In this document: positions 1-12,407 of the stretch, piece by piece
How positions within the stretch are numbered: position 1 is the stretch's first letter
Layout: each line of letters starts with the position of its first letter
Source: Cristatella mucedo
Lineage: Eukaryota > Bryozoa > Phylactolaemata > Cristatellidae
DNA length: 64,000 nt
Direction: 5' to 3'
Assembly (NCBI GenBank): GCA_009760855.2
Contig: WPIO01000026.1
Coordinates: forward strand, 4,570,501 to 4,634,500
Notes under the pieces: generated by a model
Databases searched by the model: none
What the model was told of the DNA's origin: nothing
What the model saw: the letters and a program-made list of their open reading frames with translations, nothing else
Made by a program: the position numbers and the translations under genes

Positions 1-2507
1 CAACAAATATACTAGGACTGGTTCTATGACCCGGTCAGCCAGATCCGATGGGCTGTGCAGGAGCAGACCGACCAGAGTTGACCGATTCATCAAGATGGTA
101 CCACATAAGAATAGAGCTACAACGCCTTGAACCTGGTGCGGTCACATAGGGACCATTATATTAAAGATGCGGTAATTAGGTGCTTTATTTAGAAAAGGAC
201 TTCTTTGACGGTCAGCAAAGTGCAACCCACGGCCTGCTAGCCATCGCAAAGCAGACGGCGTTCAGTGGGCCCACGACCACACCTACGGGAAAGAAGGTGA
301 ATGGAATTCTGTTTTATGGATTGACTAAAGCAAGTTCACCAAACTTGATAATGGAAAACGATGCACAAACGTTATTCAGAGAAAAGATTAGGCTTATCAG
401 CAAGATTGCCTTAAACCTGCAGTGAAATTCGGTAGCAAATCGGCAATGATTTTGGAGCAGCTTCACAATAAAAGGTTTTGGAGCTCTGCATCCGATCAAA
501 GGCATAGACGACAAACAAGTGCAAGTGCATGTGATCAAGCAAGTTTGATTGCAAAGCGCAAACACTCTGAATGGCAAATCGCTAAACTTCACAGCAGCAT
601 AATGATTCTAATCCTACTGCCAGGTCAGTAAAGAACTTTTTTAATAAAATGGTATGGTGCTGATACACCGGCTCAGCCAGTCGCATGATCTGAATCCTAT
701 ATAGTGACTATGCAACGACTTCGACAAAAAGGTTGGGCAGTAGCTTAGACTGCATCGGTAGCCGACCTTTCCAGTAAAATTCAGGCTCCTTGGAATGCTA
801 CATCAGAAGTGACAATGCAGAAGATGTATGCATGCTAGATAAATGATTTTTTACGAAACAAGTAACAGATAAGCTACTCGACGATAACCTGTAGTTCTGG
901 CTGCGGATATACTTCAGGTGAATGTTCAGGCAGGCTCGCAGTGGCTAAAATGTGCCTAGAAATCTTAACGTGATGCCAAACAGTGTCAGCTGACTTGTAT
1001 GTGAAAGAGGACTCTCTTACACGAGGCCATTCATTACATGAAGGACATTACTTGAGGTGACTTTTTTGGTGCCCTGACGACAAAACGATTTTTAAGTAGG
1101 TTCCAAACCGGAGGGATTGGCCCATAATTAAAGTATCTGTCGAAAAGTTGAGTTTAAATGATAAAAGCTCAACATGGGCTCCATAAAAGTATTTCAGTTA
1201 GTGTGTGCAGGTGCACGGAATTAGGAGAGGTCAAGTATGGCCACACTACTGCTGACCAATGAAGTATTGCTCCACAAAACCGATTGGGGCTCACAGGTGT
1301 GTGCACTGAACATGGTCATCATTGCAAGGTGAGCAGTTATTAATGCTGGCTGCAAGGCCGAGCATCGCCAGTCTATCCAGTCCCATCGGAATAAGCGATA
1401 GGAAGAAGCGAAACATAAGCATACTTGGATGACTTGCAGTGGGTATGCATGCCTAGGCAGAAAAAGGAGGTCATAAGGAAAAGTGGTGGGGCACCATCAT
1501 ACTCCCGAAAGGAAATAAGTTCCTATATGGGCTGTAAATAAATATAATCGCATGGTGTGCACAACTTTTGTATGCCTTGAGGAAAATCCTCTTATTATCC
1601 AAGCCGAACCAGCTGAAGCCATGTTGTGAGTATAGGTTTATGGCCTACGTATTTCTCTTCCTTCCCGCAGTCAATTTCTTCTTTTTTTCTGATAACGATT
1701 TCTGTCACCTAGAACTAGGAGTGGGAGATATCTCTACACATGTGACAAGATTCCAGACAACTTGTTCACATAAGAGACCATGCCCACTAATAAATCAGCC
1801 GAATTGGTAATGCCTTCTTATCACAAATGCCACGAGTTTATCACACTATGCAGCATGGTTTCTGTTCCTGGGTACTAAGTTTTATTTTCCATGATCACGT
1901 GCCTCAAAAGTAGACAATGGTCGTTATTTCACACAAGCTTTACTTTGTGACCTGGCTACTTCACGGATCAGCATGAAATTTGACGTGTGAATTTAAGCTG
2001 TGTTAGATCAAGTTTATTTCTGATTACGTTAGGATAATTATTGCTAATAATATGAATGATCAGAATATATAGCTCCAGGACGTTTGACGACGTGCAAAGC
2101 AATACTTATCCTAACAAAATCAGAAGCAAACTATTGCAGCAATATGCAAGCACAGCTGAACTCATATTTCAAATATCACGGTCAATGAAGTACTGGCTGA
2201 GTTATGGAATTTACAAGGCACGCAAAGCTCCACTGTTATGAAGCTGTTAAAAAGTAACAAGCATGCACCCCAACAAGCTGCAAAATATTTCTCGATGCAC
2301 CAAGGTTAACCAATGCTGGGATTAGTAATTTTTGTATTTGTAGACATGTTGTTTCTGGATTGCTACCAGGTTCGAAACATTTAGCTTAGTCATTTTTCCT
2401 TGTATAGAGAAATCGTCAAAACTTCCCAATCCTTTGTGTCTTCGAAATGTGTCTTCGAAATGCATTCTAATTGTTGGACAATTTTTTCAGTATTTTCTTC
2501 ACATGTT
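1..2507. other. Host intergenic or intronic sequence, no gene recognised
   Basis: No open reading frame here resembles a known protein, and no repeat shared with the rest of the window was recognised. The stretch could be an intron of the NTHL1-like gene, whose first coding exon lies to the right on the minus strand, because no downstream NTHL1 exon could be found here by eye. Confidence 0.4.
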
Positions 2508-3333
2508 ATAATAACAATAATAATGCACTTGATAAAGCGCCCTCAGAGAACTTAATCTCTTTCTGGGCGCTTTACATTTGATGAAAAGTGAAATGCAATT
2601 GAATGGTAAGTAAAATCATGCTTGAAGAACAAAGTGAATAATATAGTTAAGGGTGACATGCACAGGGTCAGCATGCAAATGTGGTTAGTGGCAGCATGAA
2701 CAGTGTCAGCACGCATAAGCACATCAAGGACGAATCACAGGGATCCACTAAATGCTGTCCTAAATAGGTGTGTTTTTAAGTTTTTTTTAAATGTGGTCAG
2801 GTCAGGGGATGTTCTGACGCAGGTCGGGAGGGAGTTCCAGGCTTTGGGAGCATGCGAACTAAATGCACGGTCTCCAAAGGATTTAAGGTTTGTACGAGGT
2901 ATTTATAGACTGTTGGATTCCGAAAAGCGGGTGGTACGATGCTTGGCCTGATGGGGTAGTATATCTGACAGATAGGCTGGAGCCATAGAATGAAGGGACC
3001 TAAAAGTGAGCGACAAAACCTTGAAGTCAATCCGTTGCTTGACTGGTAGCCAGTGCTGGTCGGCGAGAAGTGGACTAATGTGGCAACTGCGACGCTCACG
3101 ACAGACAAGCCTAGCTGCGGAGTTTTGCACCAGCTGCAATCGCCTGATCGCACATGCTGGTAAGCCAGTAAGCAGTGAGTTGCAGAAGTCGAGACGGGAT
3201 GTCACGAATGCATGGAACAACTTGGACGTGGTATCCTTATCTAAACAAGCCCGAATTTGAGCAATGTTATGAAGCTGAAAATAGGCAGATTTAACTGTGG
3301 AGCTGATATGGTCGTCTAACGAGAGGTCACCTT
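2508..3333 (-). mobile_element. L2/CR1-like LINE, 5'-truncated copy A
   Basis: This is the family that dominates the window. Its 3' end lies at the low-coordinate side as an (AAT)n run next to a hairpin of the type AAGCGCC...GGGCGCTT, followed by a 3' UTR shared with all other copies. The minus-strand reading frame encodes the C-terminal domain after reverse transcriptase, with phrases such as CRERRSCHI and HWLPVKQRIDFKVL. The copy is truncated before the RT catalytic motifs. (ATT)n tails and 5' truncation are typical of the L2/CR1 group. Frames are broken, so the copy is dead. Confidence 0.9.
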
Positions 3334-3562
3334 AAAAGTCTCTGCTAACAACTTATTTGTTCCAGTCAGCTTTCTCATCGATCGGCGGACGTTGTTATTT
3401 GTTTCTGTGTGGTTTGCATGCTCACCGGTGCATGATCCAGTGAATTTTACAGGCCTGATGTCCTAATAACTGGCGGCACTGAGTGTTTTCGAAGCTTACT
3501 TTTGCAAGCTTGGCAAAGCATGATACTTGTCTAAGCATGATACCGTGCAGGTCAATAATTTT

Positions 3563-4562
3563 TAATAATAATAATAATACATTTGTATAACAGCCTCGGA
3601 GAACTGAATCTCTCTCTAGGCACTTTACAGATATTGCATATAAAGCATAACCAAATGTTTGGTGGTAACATCTGCAAGCAGCAGGCACAGTGTAAGCAGG
3701 TAGAAGCACATGAAGGACGAATCACAAAGACCCACCCAATGTTGTAATAAAAAGGTGCTTTAAGCTTCTTTTTAAATGTTGTCAAGTCAGGGGACGTTGT
3801 GACGTGCGTCGGTAGTGAGTTCCAGCCTTGGGAGCATAGGAACTAAATGCACGGTCCCAACGATTTTGAAGTTTGCACGCGGCATGGCTAAATGATTCGA
3901 GTCAGAACAGCGTGTTGTACGATTCTTTGCCTGGTGGAGCAGTAGTTCTGATAGCTGGGCTGGAGCCAGAGAATAGAGGGACCTAAAAGTAAGTGACAGA
4001 ATCTTGAAGTCCATGCGCTGCTTGACTGGGAGCCAGTGCAGGTCGGCGAGAAGTGGCTTGATGTGGCAATTACGATACTAAAGAGAGACGACAGGTGAGC
4101 TTAGCTGCATAGTTTAGCACTAACTGTAAGCGCCTAATTGCACAGGCCGGTAGACCAGAAAGCAGTGAGTTACAGAAGACAAGACGGGATGTCACAAATG
4201 CATGGACCAATTAGACGTGGTATCCCTGTCTAAGCAAGCCCGAATTTTAGAAATGTTATATAGCTGAAAGTGGGCAGACTTGACTGTGGAGCTGATGTCA
4301 TAGTCTAATGAAAGGTTACTTTGGAACAGGACACCTAGGTTACGTTCAGACGCAACAGGCGATACGCTGGTAATGCCGAGTTTGAGAGGCAGGTTTTCCC
4401 AATTTCTGAATCACACTCGGTTTGCCTATAACTATATAGCTATATATAACTATATACTAGTAAGTTGATTTTATCGTCATTCAATTTAAAAAAGTTTGCT
4501 ATCATCCATGTTGGGATGTCATCAATACATGCAGCAAGGGTGCGTAGAGAATTCGACGTGCT
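3563..4562 (-). mobile_element. L2/CR1-like LINE, diverged copy B
   Basis: Starts with (AAT)n and the conserved 3' hairpin and extends further 5' than copy A, into the segment around the 'LNDDKTNLLV' region. It is clearly more diverged than copies I, K and L, with many indels, so it is an older insertion or an older subfamily. Confidence 0.85.
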
Positions 4563-5150
4563 AACCTTTGGTTGACGATCCCACTGAAGCAAGTTGTAAA
4601 ATTTCTAAATAGAGATCTAGTTCCATTAGAGTGCTATACAAACGACCGATAATAAATATAATAATTATAGCTACACCATAGTGGCCAACTAGCCGGCCGA
4701 AAGATACACGTAGCGAGAATAAGGCACTCGACCTGACGCAGGGTTACTTTTGATACCTGCTTGCTTTTCCATCTATGAATGTCTAACATGACTGGTGGAA
4801 AACTTTCAGGCAGATGGAAATATGACCTTGATTATTGCTTCTGGGATTACATTTCCTGAATTTAGATGATTAGGAGCAATATTTATTATAATCTGGACCA
4901 TCAATAAGGACCATTATTGTAATACTTGATCAGATGTTTGCCACTTTTGTAAAAGTAAAAATGGGGGATGTGCTCTAGACAGCAATAGGGTTCAGGTTTT
5001 CTTTTGCTCCTTATGAGTTCTGACAGCTCATTAACTTAATTTTTCCACAAATGCACACGAATCTCTCTGTTACGATTCTGTGTTGGGACTATGTTCGTGG
5101 ACTATCCAAATACAGATATTCAGACAAGCGATCGAAGCCACTGAAGTCAT

Positions 5151-5226
5151 CAATAATAACAGTAATAATACATTTGCTAGAGAGCCCTCAGAGAACTCAA
5201 TCTCTTTCTAGGCACTTTACATTTAC
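5151..5226 (-). mobile_element. L2/CR1-like LINE 3' end, fragment C
   Basis: Only about 75 bp of the LINE tail is present: (AAT)n plus the 3' hairpin. It lies 24 bp downstream, in gene sense, of the NTHL1 exon splice donor, so it sits at the very start of that intron. Confidence 0.8.
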
Positions 5227-5249
5227 AGCTACCATTCAGCATCTCTCAC

Positions 5250-5639
5250 CTCCGGTCTGGCATCTTTATCGCTGATGACGTCACAGCCCATTGTGTCGAC
5301 TGGAGCATCCAATTTTTCTCTCATCTTACGAATGTTCTGCAACTGCTCATGCCACTTTGGTGGCTCCCAGCAAGGCATCTCCTGCTTAATCGGGGTCTCA
5401 TAAGCCACCTGAATGTGCCGTCGCTTTCTTGATCCAGGGACAGAGGCAACTCGAGCCATCTTCGAAAGGGCTTTTGCAGGTGATGCTGACACTTTGACAG
5501 GATCAGATATCGTGCAGCATTCAGACGACTGCAGAGCTCTCATGCTCACTGTCGATGTGGAAGCAGCCGCCAGTATTTCCACTGACTTTCGCTTTGCAGA
5601 GCCTCTCGTAAAATAACCAGACGACGACAACGTGCTCAT
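5250..5639 (-). CDS. NTHL1: Endonuclease III-like DNA glycosylase (NTHL1), first coding exon
   Basis: The exon encodes 130 residues in one open frame. NTHL1 removes oxidised pyrimidines and nicks the abasic site in base-excision repair, in nucleus and mitochondria. A Ser/Ala-rich N-terminal extension precedes a basic cluster RKRRH (71-75), possibly a nuclear-localisation signal, and then IQVAYE, WEPPKW (91-96), LQNIRKMREKLDAPVD (100-115) and DARPE. This order and wording match the segment just before the catalytic HhH-GPD domain of animal NTHL1. The last codon GAG is followed by GTGAGA, a good splice donor, after which the frame soon stops. The glycosylase core, including the catalytic Lys and the Fe-S cysteines, must lie on later exons that I could not find in the 5.2 kb to the left. 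The start is the first ATG of the frame. Confidence 0.8.
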
Positions 5640-5668
5640 TGTTACTCGGGTGCGACACGAGTAACAAT
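5638..5668 (-). promoter_or_regulatory. Perfect 11-bp hairpin containing the NTHL1 start codon
   Basis: Positions 5638-5648 and 5658-5668 are perfect inverted repeats around a 9-nt loop (5649-5657). In the mRNA sense the 3' arm ends with the first two bases of the AUG, so the start codon would be partly held in the stem. This assumes the transcript is contiguous with this ATG. It could also be chance or a small repeat remnant. Confidence 0.5.
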
Positions 5669-5757
5669 CTCTACACTTTCAGGAGCTAGATGATATCTGC
5701 AATGGCAATCAGGGCAACAACTGCATCGTGGCACCAATAGGCAAAAGTCATAGCATA

Positions 5758-5935
5758 ACCACACTTGAATGCTGACTCTGTGCATGTCACCCATAACCAT
5801 GTAATTCTTGTTCTTTATCGAGCATGCTACGACTAACCATTCGATCGTGTTTACTGTGCAGCAAATGTAAAGCGCCTAGAAACAGATCGAGTTCTCAGAA
5901 GGCGCTGTATCAAGTGTTATTATTATTATTATTAT
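5758..5935 (+). mobile_element. L2/CR1-like LINE 3' UTR fragment D
   Basis: This copy is plus strand and contains only the 3' UTR (the segment with GCTGACTCTGTGCATGTCACC), the AAGCGCC hairpin and a terminal (ATT)n run ending at 5935. It lies just upstream of the NTHL1 first coding exon. Confidence 0.85.
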
Positions 5936-7734
5936 AGCAGTGCTTTCTGCGTGAATAAGAGCACCGGTCCAGATAGCATCTCGTAAATTAGACATTTGAT
6001 GTTTTATATTCCAGAAGTCTTCAATAGATCATTGCATGCTCTTGCCTCGACCTCCATGCCATGAACACCTTGATTGGGATGAAGGTAAAGCAATTAAGTT
6101 CATGCACTGCTTGCAAGCTTACGCATCTAACCATGCTAGCAATCATTAACTTCACTATTTCTGTTAAACGACCCCCTAACTTAGCTAAATACAATTAGAG
6201 AATTCCAGGTACCACTTGTTACTAACAATTTGGTATGAAAGAGATGCACCGTCAATGTGATACATAATGATTAGCAAATAGCATCAGCAGGGCTCGCCCA
6301 TTTACTAGTAATCGCATTTTTCTTGCTGCCACTTTTGGGAATTCGCCTGCGGTTGTGCCTTCCGAGCCCAGCGACCAGCTCTTGTAAAATCGTCTTCCAG
6401 AATGTTCTCTCAAGCACTGAGCAGCACGGCAAACAACATCCAGATTTCCAGTAGATTGCCAGCGTCATTGTCGACGTCAGCAAGCTCAGTATGTGAAATG
6501 ACATAATTTAGTCTCAACTGAGATGCATCAAGTCTGCAGAAAATTAGACAAATGCCACATCAAAATGGAGGAATTCGGTAGGCTCATCCAAAATGTTTGA
6601 GTGGACACTCAATACCATTGGTGGGTCAATCCCCTGGAGCATACCAAGTGGCTACCTGGCATGTCCCTTAAACTCATTTATGATTGGCTATATTGTGCGA
6701 ACTCGAGGTTTAGCATGTCCTTGGATAAGTGCTGAGTAGGCATTTGGGCACCTCTCTTCCCCATTAATCAGTCCTGTAGCGAGGCACCGAATCAAAGTAA
6801 CTTCCGACTGCGATCTTGAGCGTACAGTGTAAAGCTAATAGACGAAAATACTTATTCCATCACTTGTGCATTTCAGTAGTGCAAATCTATAATTGATATT
6901 TCTATACAGTACTTCAACAGTATATTCAATGAACGAACGATGGCACAACTTAGCCGACTAGCGGTCGCCAACAGGCGTAGCGTTTGGGACCAAGGCTTTG
7001 GAGACCGGTTCGAGCGACTAGATAAGCAGTGATGCGAGCACATACGAAAAGTTCCTATTCAATAAATGTACAGGGCATTACGTGAGCAACTTAAGAACAA
7101 CTTGCGCTCGCTTCCGGTCGTCAGTAGGCGGCGCACCGTTCGGGATGCACGCTTCGGCGACCGGATATTGAATAACGCACGGATCCAGGTCAAGCAAACT
7201 GCGGAGAAGCTTTAAGATAAAACCGTACACCAACGCTTACCTTGTTTATAAACACCTTTGGTCAAAATTAGGAGCCCAAACAGGACGAGAAGGATGCGTC
7301 TACCAGGCTGAAGCACGTGGAGGCGTAGGACCCAGCAGCTGATAACCCGGAAGCACCATTACTAGCCACACCCAGCTTACGGCGACCGGAAGAGTAGCAG
7401 TAGGCCGGTGCCAGAAATTTTTCCGCGGCTATTAATGCGCAGTCAGGCGCTTTTGAAATTCGGCTAGCCCCTAACTTCAGGGACCTGTCATAAGTTCAAC
7501 ATCCTCTCTGCTAAATTCAGCGGGGATATCGGCTTCAATCTTCCCTGTGGGAATGAAGCTCAACTCCTCAACTCTTTAAGACCCCTTTTAAGTGATTTGT
7601 TAAAGCTGCATTTACACCATCGACTCTTCTTCCAAATAGATATGCGAGATAAAGTTACCGTCAAGCAAACCAGAAATTTCCTACAATTGAACGCTTGAGT
7701 TTATCGAGGCGGTCATGGTAAGGGAGCGAATCTG
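5936..7734. other. Host sequence without recognised gene
   Basis: No convincing coding region was seen. Two diverged segments of about 55 bp resemble each other (about 6956-7010 and 7108-7162, both ending in a GACCGG-containing motif), which suggests an old local duplication. Confidence 0.4.
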
Positions 7735-7975
7735 GGATATCTTGTACCCAGGTTCGGTTGGCTGGGACCGGACGGCTGCCATGTGATAAGGGTCACCAGA
7801 AAGGCCACGGCCTGACCTATGGGCGTGGCCGGATATGCCATGATGCCATGTCGGCGGGGCTTGTGGAAACCTGAAGGTTGGCCTCATAAGTCGTAGTGCC
7901 GCGGGCTCTCGGTCTCGCACCTTAATGCACCTGGATGGGTGTCGGGCGCTCCCCGGAGATGCAGCCACTCACGCA
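7735..7975 (+). repeat. Dispersed GC-rich repeat R2, copy 1
   Basis: This segment, beginning near GGTTCGGTTGGCTGGGACCG, recurs in inverted orientation at about 15760-15975, where the same sequence reads on the minus strand with indels. The two copies share several blocks of 15-25 bp. No coding capacity was recognised and the repeat class is unknown. Confidence 0.6.
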
Positions 7976-8406
7976 AGTCAGCGAGGGCCCAAAGCCCGAG
8001 ATGGGCTGGAGATAAGCACGCTTATTGTTAAGGCTTGTATATTCCACGTCCCCCTGTAGCGTGTTGTCCGTGGCCCCTTCGGTGAGCTGAGATGTACCAC
8101 GCTAGCAAATTCCCGTTACTGCAGCCAATGTTACATACCGTATTTTTACGAGTGGAAGTTGCAATTTTTTCCATTTTTTCGAAATAACCCCGTGACTTAG
8201 ACAATGTAAATCAAATAATCTAAAAATTAAAAGACCACTCCTGGCCTTTCTATCTAGACTGCTCAACTTATTTATATAGGATCAGCTATTGTATACTATA
8301 CTTTACTTTAGCTGACCATATACCTTAGAATTTCGAATTTCAAACATTTTGGATGAACTGAAGATGATGCAATCTATGAGGAAAGAGATGATTCAGACAA
8401 TAATGT

Positions 8407-9770
8407 AGCGCCTTGCTGGCCTAAGCTTAATTTTAGCGCGAACAAGAGCTGTTCGGCGGCGGGCAAGAACTCCTTTGTCCTGGAGCAGTGAGCCAAAGAG
8501 GAGCGTCAGTGCGGTTAGAGAGCAAGAGCTTAAGAGCGAGCCAGGAAGCTCTGAAGCCAGCGGTGGCGATTCGGCCTCTCGATTTGGAACGATACCCGCG
8601 GGAGCGGCTGATTGATTTGGGCTGGCCTGTCAACCCCCGCCATCACTCTGTCCAAAAACAATCGTCTGGAATCCATTCGCCATTCAAGCTGGACAGAGGT
8701 GCCCTTCCAGTGGCCTAGTGACGGTATTAATTCCTTACCGTAATGGGCCACGGTGTCGGGCCCAATACCACTAAGCTCCATTGTCTCAGCTAAGTATTTA
8801 AGAGTCGAGCGACGCTCGCTCTTGGTCTTTTGTTCGGCTGTCACTTCGGCTTTGCTTCGACGCCGTCGGACTCGTTTCTCTGAAAGCGAGGGAGGAGGTC
8901 GGGCTGTTCGCCGGCGATTGACGGGACACGACGAGACAGCGCTAGGAGGATTCGGTGGACTCCACCGAATACGGTCGTATCGCGCCCGAGCTGGCATTTT
9001 GTGCTTCTTTTGTGTTTTGCGTGCGCGCGCTCGCACGTGGTCTCGGCATAAGGATTTGCCGGTGCGAGCTAGACGTAGTTGGTGTGGTGAGTGAGATATT
9101 CCGTTGGTTCGGGCTCCTTTGTCTATTAGGGCCGTCCCCCTAGAGACGTAGGTAGCCTAAGTGTGGAGACGTGTTTCCTCCGCAAGAGTGCTTGAGGTGG
9201 TTTAGGTGGGGTGTTCCTGCCGTTAAGGTAGAAGCGGAGCCCTAGTTCTCCAGTCAGGGTCTAGGCTCCGGTTCGGGCTCCGTCTATTTGGGTCATTCCC
9301 CACTATATACGTAGGTAGCCTAAGTGTGGAGATGTGTTTCCTCCGCAAGAGTGCTTGGAGTAGTGCATGATGAATTCGTGCCGCACGGTGGAAGCGGAGC
9401 CCTAGTTCTCCAGTCAGGGTCTAGGCTCCGGTTCGGGCTCCTCGTCTGATTCGGGTCGCTCCCCACAATAGACTTAGGTAGCCTAAGTGTGGGGGACGTA
9501 TTCCCTCCGCAAGAGTGCGTGTGCTATTGAGAGCGTGTGAGGAGTGTGGAGATAAAACTGAGCTATACGCTCAGCGACTTTGTGCGCTTGCGAATAAAGC
9601 TCAGTAAAATCCCTAATTTGTGTGCCTCGCTTTCCGACTCACGCCGTGGACTCACGACCCTCTTTAGTAACGATAAGTTGGTCAGCGCCAGAAACGCTTG
9701 TTTCATGGCGGCCTGCTTATTTCGCGCAGACGCGCACCGAACGGCTTTAGGCGCTAGGTTACGCCGCTAG
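8407..9770 (+). repeat. LTR-like dispersed repeat R1, copy 1
   Basis: Homologous to 44705-45959 over nearly its whole length, starting at GCGCCTTGCTGGCC. It contains internal tandem repeats (9106-9525) and an AATAAA at about 9592 followed by GT-rich sequence, an arrangement that fits the R/U5 side of an LTR. No gag or pol frames flank it, so it could be a solo LTR or another GC-rich repeat. Its right border is uncertain because the second copy is interrupted. Confidence 0.55.
9106..9525 (+). repeat. Three tandem ~160-bp units inside R1
   Basis: The phrase GGTTCGGGCTCC recurs at 9106, 9271 and 9430, each time followed by GTAGGTAGCCTAAGTGTGG-like sequence and a CCTCCGCAAGAGTG block. The spacing is about 165 and 159 bp. 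The other R1 copy (44705-45959) has only one unit, so unit number varies between copies. Confidence 0.8.
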
Positions 9771-10224
9771 GTAAGCGGCAGGTTAACCCTACCCCGCCGA
9801 GCCTTCGGAGTTACAATGAAAATGCTGCAAAAAACTATGAAAATTTTAGCAGTGATACTGATGACGAGCTTTTTGCTAACTGTGATGACTAAAGCAAACT
9901 TATATTAATACAAAATGAGCTATTCAGTCATAATATTTTTCTTTCAATAAAAAATTCAAAAATCTGTGTCCATAAATTTATGGTGCGACTTATACTTGGG
10001 TGCGACTTATAATCGTAAAAATACGATAAATTTCGTCTTAGCTGGTACTTATGAGGTTTGCCGCTCGTCTTCGAGATTGCTTTGGTCCTAGAATGTCCTC
10101 CCGCCGTGTGGGCTGGCCTCGTGTTTTCTACGGTCCCCCATAGTCTAAATGTACCTAGGGCCCCTAGTAGTTCTGTTTTGTTCCCCTGCTGCTGATAGCC
10201 CATGAGATATTTTATAAAGAGGTT
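9771..10224. other. Host sequence, no gene recognised
   Basis: AT-rich flank of R1. No supported coding region or repeat was identified. Confidence 0.4.
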
Positions 10225-10999
10225 TATAATAATAATAATAATGTACTTGATAAAGCGCCCACAGAGAACTTAATCTCTTTCTAGGCGCTTTACATTTGAT
10301 GCAAAGGGAAATGCAATTAAATGGTAAGTAAAATCATGCTTGAAAAACAAACAAAATTAATAACATGGTTAGGGGTGACATGCACAGGGTCAGCATGCAA
10401 ATGTTGTTAGTGGCAGCATGAACAGTGTCAGCACGCATAAGCATGTGAAGGACGAATCACAGGGACCCACTAAATACTGTCCTAAATAGGTGTGTCTTTA
10501 GGTTCCTTTTAAATGTGGTCAGGTCAGGGGATGTTCTGACGCAGGTCGGGAGGGAGTTCCAGGCTTTGGGAGTATACGAACTAAATGCACTGTCTCCAAA
10601 GGATTTGAGGTTTGTACGAGGTATTTCTAGACTGTTGGATTCCGAAAAGCGGGTGGTACGATGCTTGGCCTGACGGGGGAGTATGTCGGAGAGATAGGCT
10701 GGAGCCATAGAATGAAGGGACCTAAAAGTGAGCGACAAAACCTTGAATTCAATCCGTTGCTTGACTGGTAGCCAGTGAAGGTCGGCGAGAAGTGGAGTAA
10801 TGTGGCAACTGCGACGCTCACGACAGACAAGCCTAGCTGCAGAGTTTTGCACCCACTGCAATCGCCTGATCGCACATGCTGGTAGGCCAGTAAGCAGTGA
10901 GTTGCAGAAGTCGAGACGGGATGTCACGAATGCACGGGCCATCTTGGACGCGGTATCCTTATCTAAACAAGCCCGAATTTTAGCAATATTATGAAGCTG
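10225..10999 (-). mobile_element. L2/CR1-like LINE, copy E
   Basis: The 3' end is at 10225 ((AAT)n plus hairpin). The minus strand at 10457-10942 keeps a 161-codon open frame of the LINE C-terminus, from 'FVTSRLDFCNSLLTGLP' to 'TVFSGSL'. The copy is 5'-truncated at about 10999, before the RT active-site region. Confidence 0.9.
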
Positions 11000-11004
11000 A
11001 AGGT

Positions 11005-11110
11005 TTGATCAAAAGGCCGTTCTTCTTATCCTAACTCAGCGTCGAGCCGAGCATGGCGGGAGCCTGAGCATGGCCCGAGCGGTGCTGGGCGGGAAATAGC
11101 CTCTGCCCCT
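11005..11110 (+). repeat. Dispersed repeat R3, copy 1
   Basis: About 105 bp containing AGCATGGCGGGAGCC. It matches about 15240-15345 in the opposite orientation, with blocks such as the GGCAGAGGCTATTTCCCGCC type shared after reverse-complementing. Short GC-rich dispersed repeat of unknown class. Confidence 0.5.
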
Positions 11111-12407
11111 GTATATTGGTTACAGTCTTGTGCCCTGGTAATAGAATCGCGTCATTACGATGAAGAGCCATGTCATCGACTGGGAGGTCTTTTTCCGACT
11201 AGTTGCTAGATCTACATGGGTTTGAATGGACACGTGTCTCTCCCAGATCTCATCAGCTCCCTCAACCAAGATACATCGAGCGCTGCAAAACATCGAAAAT
11301 GCTGCTGCAATTATAGATACGAATTGGCTTGTTTGTCTTAAATACTCAAGCCAGGTCATACATTGTACTAATGGCCAGAAGTAGGCAGCAATATTTCCAT
11401 GTGTTTGCAATGGGTAAACGTGTGAGAGCACTTCATTTGCTAATGAAGTTCACTTGGTTGCTGGTTCTGAGGTCTCAGAAGCGCTACGATATCAAAGTTG
11501 CCTGCTTTAATCGATACTTGTAGAGAATGGCGTGACTAAGAAGTATGCCGAGGACAGGTCGGCTCTGTTACACTCGACCCTACGGCCAGCCCAACGATCA
11601 GAATTCCGAATGACGGGCCGGCACTCGTAAGTCCTAAGGGATGCGAAGAGCTCGACTTGCGTACGTTCGCCCCGACTACGCCGGTCAGGTCTGGCTGTAG
11701 CATGTGGACTAGCTACGCCCCAGATGCCCCAGGTGGAGGGGGGCTTGCCCTTGAGCAGTGGTTACCTGAGGGTCTGCCAACCACCACTCAGCCGCGACCC
11801 TAACGACCGCTCGCAGGAATAACGATGCCCATCCACGAAAAGAATCAAAGATCTGCACCCGCACCGCACATGCAGATCTTTGTTCGGCGCATTAAAGAGT
11901 TATTTCTAGCGGACGCGTATTGCTTAGCGATGAAGTTGCTCATTCTGCTGCTGCTGTGGCTCGAGGAGGCGACTGCGACGAATTTGGTAGAAATCCAGCT
12001 CCAGGAGGTGAGTCAGCTCTCTTCTTTGGTGCGGCGGCTGCCTTTGGCACGCCATTTCTGTGCCACACAATGGCTGTGATGGACGCAAGAAGCTAAAGCA
12101 ATTTGTTCTGAAGCAGATGGCTTAGTAGTAATGCGAGTGCTCGGCTCTCGAATTGCCTCTGCCAGGATGCCAAGTATGTTCAACAACGTGCCGAGCATGA
12201 CTCATACGATTGCTGTACACCTTTTATCGTGAGAAAGCTCGGTTTTCTCGTGTAGCATAATTAGGCGATCCTTCCGAAAAATGCATTTTCAGCAACCATG
12301 AGAATAGTGTACGAGTAATCAACTCAGGCAGAAATCAATGCATGACTAGGCTCCAGGTAGCCATTAACTTGGAAAGATGTGAATTTCTGTAGACTCAACA
12401 GTCACTG
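11111..12407. other. Host sequence, no gene recognised
   Basis: Only short frames without similarity were seen. No repeat shared with other parts of the window was recognised. Confidence 0.4.

Noticed and set aside
2797..3220. Separate host genes suggested by overlapping 'RLDFCNSLLTGLP' frames at several loci
   Set aside because: All are the C-terminal region of the same LINE, recognised by the shared 3' hairpin and (ATT)n tail.
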